A model generated the notes under the pieces. The model did no database searches. It was not told the origin of the DNA and worked only from the letters and a program-made list of their open reading frames with translations. DNA of 64,000 nt from Arion vulgaris (taxonomy: Eukaryota; Mollusca; Gastropoda; Stylommatophora; Arionidae), in the NCBI GenBank assembly GCA_020796225.1, contig CM036753.1, forward strand, positions 68,232,365 through 68,296,364. The letters are read 5' to 3'. The position numbers were made by a program, and so were the translations under genes. Shown piece after piece: positions 62,180 through 64,000 of the stretch. Every line of letters begins with the position of its first letter. Within the stretch, counting starts at the first letter, position 1.

Positions 62180-63357
62180 CAATAGCCAGTTTGGGTTTAG
62201 GAGGGTAAGAGCTGCACAGACGCAATATTTACACTAAGACAGATCTGCGAACAAACAATTGAATACAATCAAAGTAAACAGCTTATATTTATAGACCAAG
62301 AAAAGGCATTTGATAGAGTAAACAGGTGCAAACTATGGAAGATCCTTGAAGAATATGGCGTCCAAGGACAACTATTAGGTAACATCATGGCCTTATATCA
62401 AGATAGCCAGAGTACAGTAAGAACTACAGAAGGAATGACCGACTGGTTCTCCATTACATCAGGTGTTAGACAAGGTTGTGTCCTTTCACCACTACTCTTT
62501 ATCGCATATATGGATAAAATAACTCAAGAGTCGAATTCAGATAATGATGAAATAAATGAACTACTTTTTGCAGATGATCAGTGCCTGATACATCAAAATG
62601 AACAAGATCTACAACATCATATTGACACTTTGAACAATAATTGTGTGAAACATGACATGAAAATCAACAACACTAAAACAGAAATAATGAATATGGGAAG
62701 AAAACATAATAATCTAGACATCCATGTCAATGGCACTAAAATAAACCAAGTGAAAGAATTCAAATACTTAGGAAGCATATTCACAGAAGACGGAAAACTA
62801 GATAGAGAGATAGAGGCTAGAGTACAAAAAACAAATGCTGTAACCTACCAGCTAGCCCCATTGTTAAGGCACCCAAAAATTTCACAGGCAGCTAAGAAAC
62901 AAATGATCAACAGCATTTTTATACCTACTTTGTGTTACCAGAGCCAAACATGGACATTGAGCAAAGCGCAGTCACAAAAATAACTACATGTGAAATGCGT
63001 TGCCTGAGAAAAGTTACCAACAACACAAGAAAAGACAGAATCACCAACATCAGCATAAGAAAGAAAGTTGGCACAAAACCGTGCTTGAATTATATAGATA
63101 AACAAAGAATGAAGTGGTTTGGCCACTTAATAAGAATGCATCCAAACTCCACAGTATACAGAGTCTTCTACAACAGAACATCGGGAAAGAAGGCAAGAGG
63201 AAGACCACGGAAAAGATGGTTAGATGGCGTGGCAGCATCCTGTGAAAGAGCAAAGATAACAATCACACAAGCCACCAGCACAGCGCAAGACAAAAAAGAA
63301 AACCACGACACTGGGCAACAACCCGGTAGCAGTGTGACGACAAAAGAAGAAGAAGAT
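62180..63357 (+). mobile_element. RTE-1 copy, longest in window
   Basis: The reverse transcriptase domain through the 3' end (ACGACAAAAGAAGAAGAAG), nearly identical over 62786-63357 to the 50.5-kb copy. Instead of unique flank, the tail leads into a 20-bp tandem repeat. The 5' limit is uncertain. Confidence 0.9.
62190..63357 (+). pseudogene. RTE-type reverse transcriptase, frameshifted
   Basis: QFGFRR (about 62190) is followed by a frame change; from 62216 an open frame reads TDAIFTLRQICEQTIEY-like start, LIFIDQEKAFDRVNRCKLWK, DWFSITSGVRQGCVLSPLLF, then LLFADDQCLI (catalytic FADD box, near 62564-62590), MKINNTKTEIMNMG, VKEFKYLGSIFTEDGKLDRE and QTWTLSKAQSQK. It stops at 62981-62983 after five A; the next frame (62932-63489) continues with TTCEMRCLRK, RMKWFGHLIRM and GRPRKRWLDG. 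The endonuclease is absent. The enzyme would copy LINE RNA at a nicked target; this copy is inactive. Confidence 0.94.
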
Positions 63358-63437
63358 GGAATATATCAACATGTTATGGAATATATCAACATGTTATGGA
63401 ATATATCAACATGTTATGGAATATATCAACATGTTAT
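63357..63437 (+). repeat. 20-bp tandem repeat at a LINE 3' end, about 4 copies
   Basis: Unit ATATATCAACATGTTATGGA, starting straight after the GAAGAAGAAG tail of RTE-1. The palindromic AACATGTT lies in each unit. Confidence 0.95.
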
Positions 63438-63487
63438 CAACGTAAGCAAATTAGGAAGAAGTGTCAAAGAAATCATACTTAAAAGCT

Positions 63488-63830
63488 AATTATCATCATC
63501 ATCAGTGCCGTCTACGCATTGAAAGTTGACTGCAATGAATCTCCAGCATCCTATGTCTTTCGCCTTGATGTTGTATTCTGCCAGACTATACCCTGTCCAT
63601 TTCTTTAAATTTCCTCCACTTATCTCTGTGTCTTCCTCTTGCTCTTCGCCCTTCAACTTTCCCCTCTAGTAAAGATTTTATCAAGGTATCATGCCGTTTT
63701 ATGTACCCAAAATACTTTACTTGTCTGAATTGTATTTCTCTTAATAATTGTTTCTTCATGCCTAGTTTTCCTAAACCTTGTTTATTTGTCTGTTTTTCTG
63801 TCCATGAAACCCTGCCTATTCTTCTTTCTA
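63488..63830 (-). pseudogene. LINE-H ORF2 C terminus with (GAT)n tail
   Basis: The minus strand starts (3' side) with a (ATC)n/(GAT)n tail near 63492-63504. Its frames read KVKYFGYIKRHDTLIKSLLE, GKVEGRRARGRHRDKWRKF and KAKDIGCWRFIAVNFQ-like sequence. It is a further RTE-like family end. Confidence 0.68.
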
Positions 63831-64000
63831 CAACACTTTTATTTCAATCCGCGCCATTAACCACTAACTATAGTGGCATTAAAACGTGTAACAATCGCAC
63901 CATTGTTTACTATACTATATTTGTACATATAGCCCCTTATTTCGCTTCGTACTAACTCATTGAAGTTTTAATAATAGCTGTAAATAATAAAAATACGATG

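Overview
This is AT-rich animal nuclear DNA with no intact host gene that I can recognise. The signs of a eukaryote are tRNA-derived SINEs with RNA polymerase III A and B boxes, many 5'-truncated non-LTR retrotransposons (LINEs) with short-repeat 3' tails, hAT-type DNA transposon relics and MITEs, a long foldback element, and at least fifteen minisatellite or satellite arrays. There is no bacterial-style coding. The repeat style (RTE-like LINEs, RNase H LINE ends, GAA-tailed SINEs) fits a lophotrochozoan such as a gastropod mollusc, but the species is inference only. Family labels (LINE-A, S1 and so on) are mine and link copies inside this window.

Layout. 0.7-6.7 kb: SINE and LINE scraps, a 36-bp satellite (1.1-2.3 kb), a three-layer nest of LINE 3' ends (3.5-5.2 kb) and a nest of three SINEs (6.0-6.7 kb). 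7.5-8.5 kb: LINE-B and LINE-C ends. 9.6-13.1 kb: 66-bp repeats, then a large 46-bp satellite. 13.3-18.8 kb: tRNA-derived SINEs and LINE ends. 18.8-20.7 kb: two adjacent satellites whose monomers derive from the 3' end of a LINE and the 3' end of a SINE. 21.1-23.1 kb: a SINE split by a 1.7-kb foldback element. 24.0-27.8 kb: three satellites. 28.0-30.1 kb: SINE and RNase H LINE relics. 31.6-32.9 kb: an internally deleted hAT transposon with TIRs and an 8-bp target duplication. 33-36 kb: SINE, LINE, MITE and a 38-bp satellite. 37.2-38.6 kb: the longest LINE-A copy, with a 12-bp target duplication. 38.9-49.6 kb: microsatellites, MITEs, SINEs and LINE ends, including one with a zinc-finger-like C terminus. 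50.5-51.0 kb: an RTE copy whose paralogous empty site lies at 14.5 kb. 52-61 kb: RNase H LINE relics, 45-bp and 42-bp minisatellites, and hammerhead-like motifs. 62.2-63.4 kb: the best reverse transcriptase fragment.

The elements do not form a pathway. What the window shows is an insertion history: target-site duplications let several nested events be put in order, and several tandem arrays appear to have started from the 3' ends of retroelements. The points most worth a second look are the retroelement-seeded satellites, the foldback element with about 737-bp arms and a 4-bp target duplication, a dispersed hammerhead-like motif with covarying stem II, and a frameshift shared by both RTE copies.
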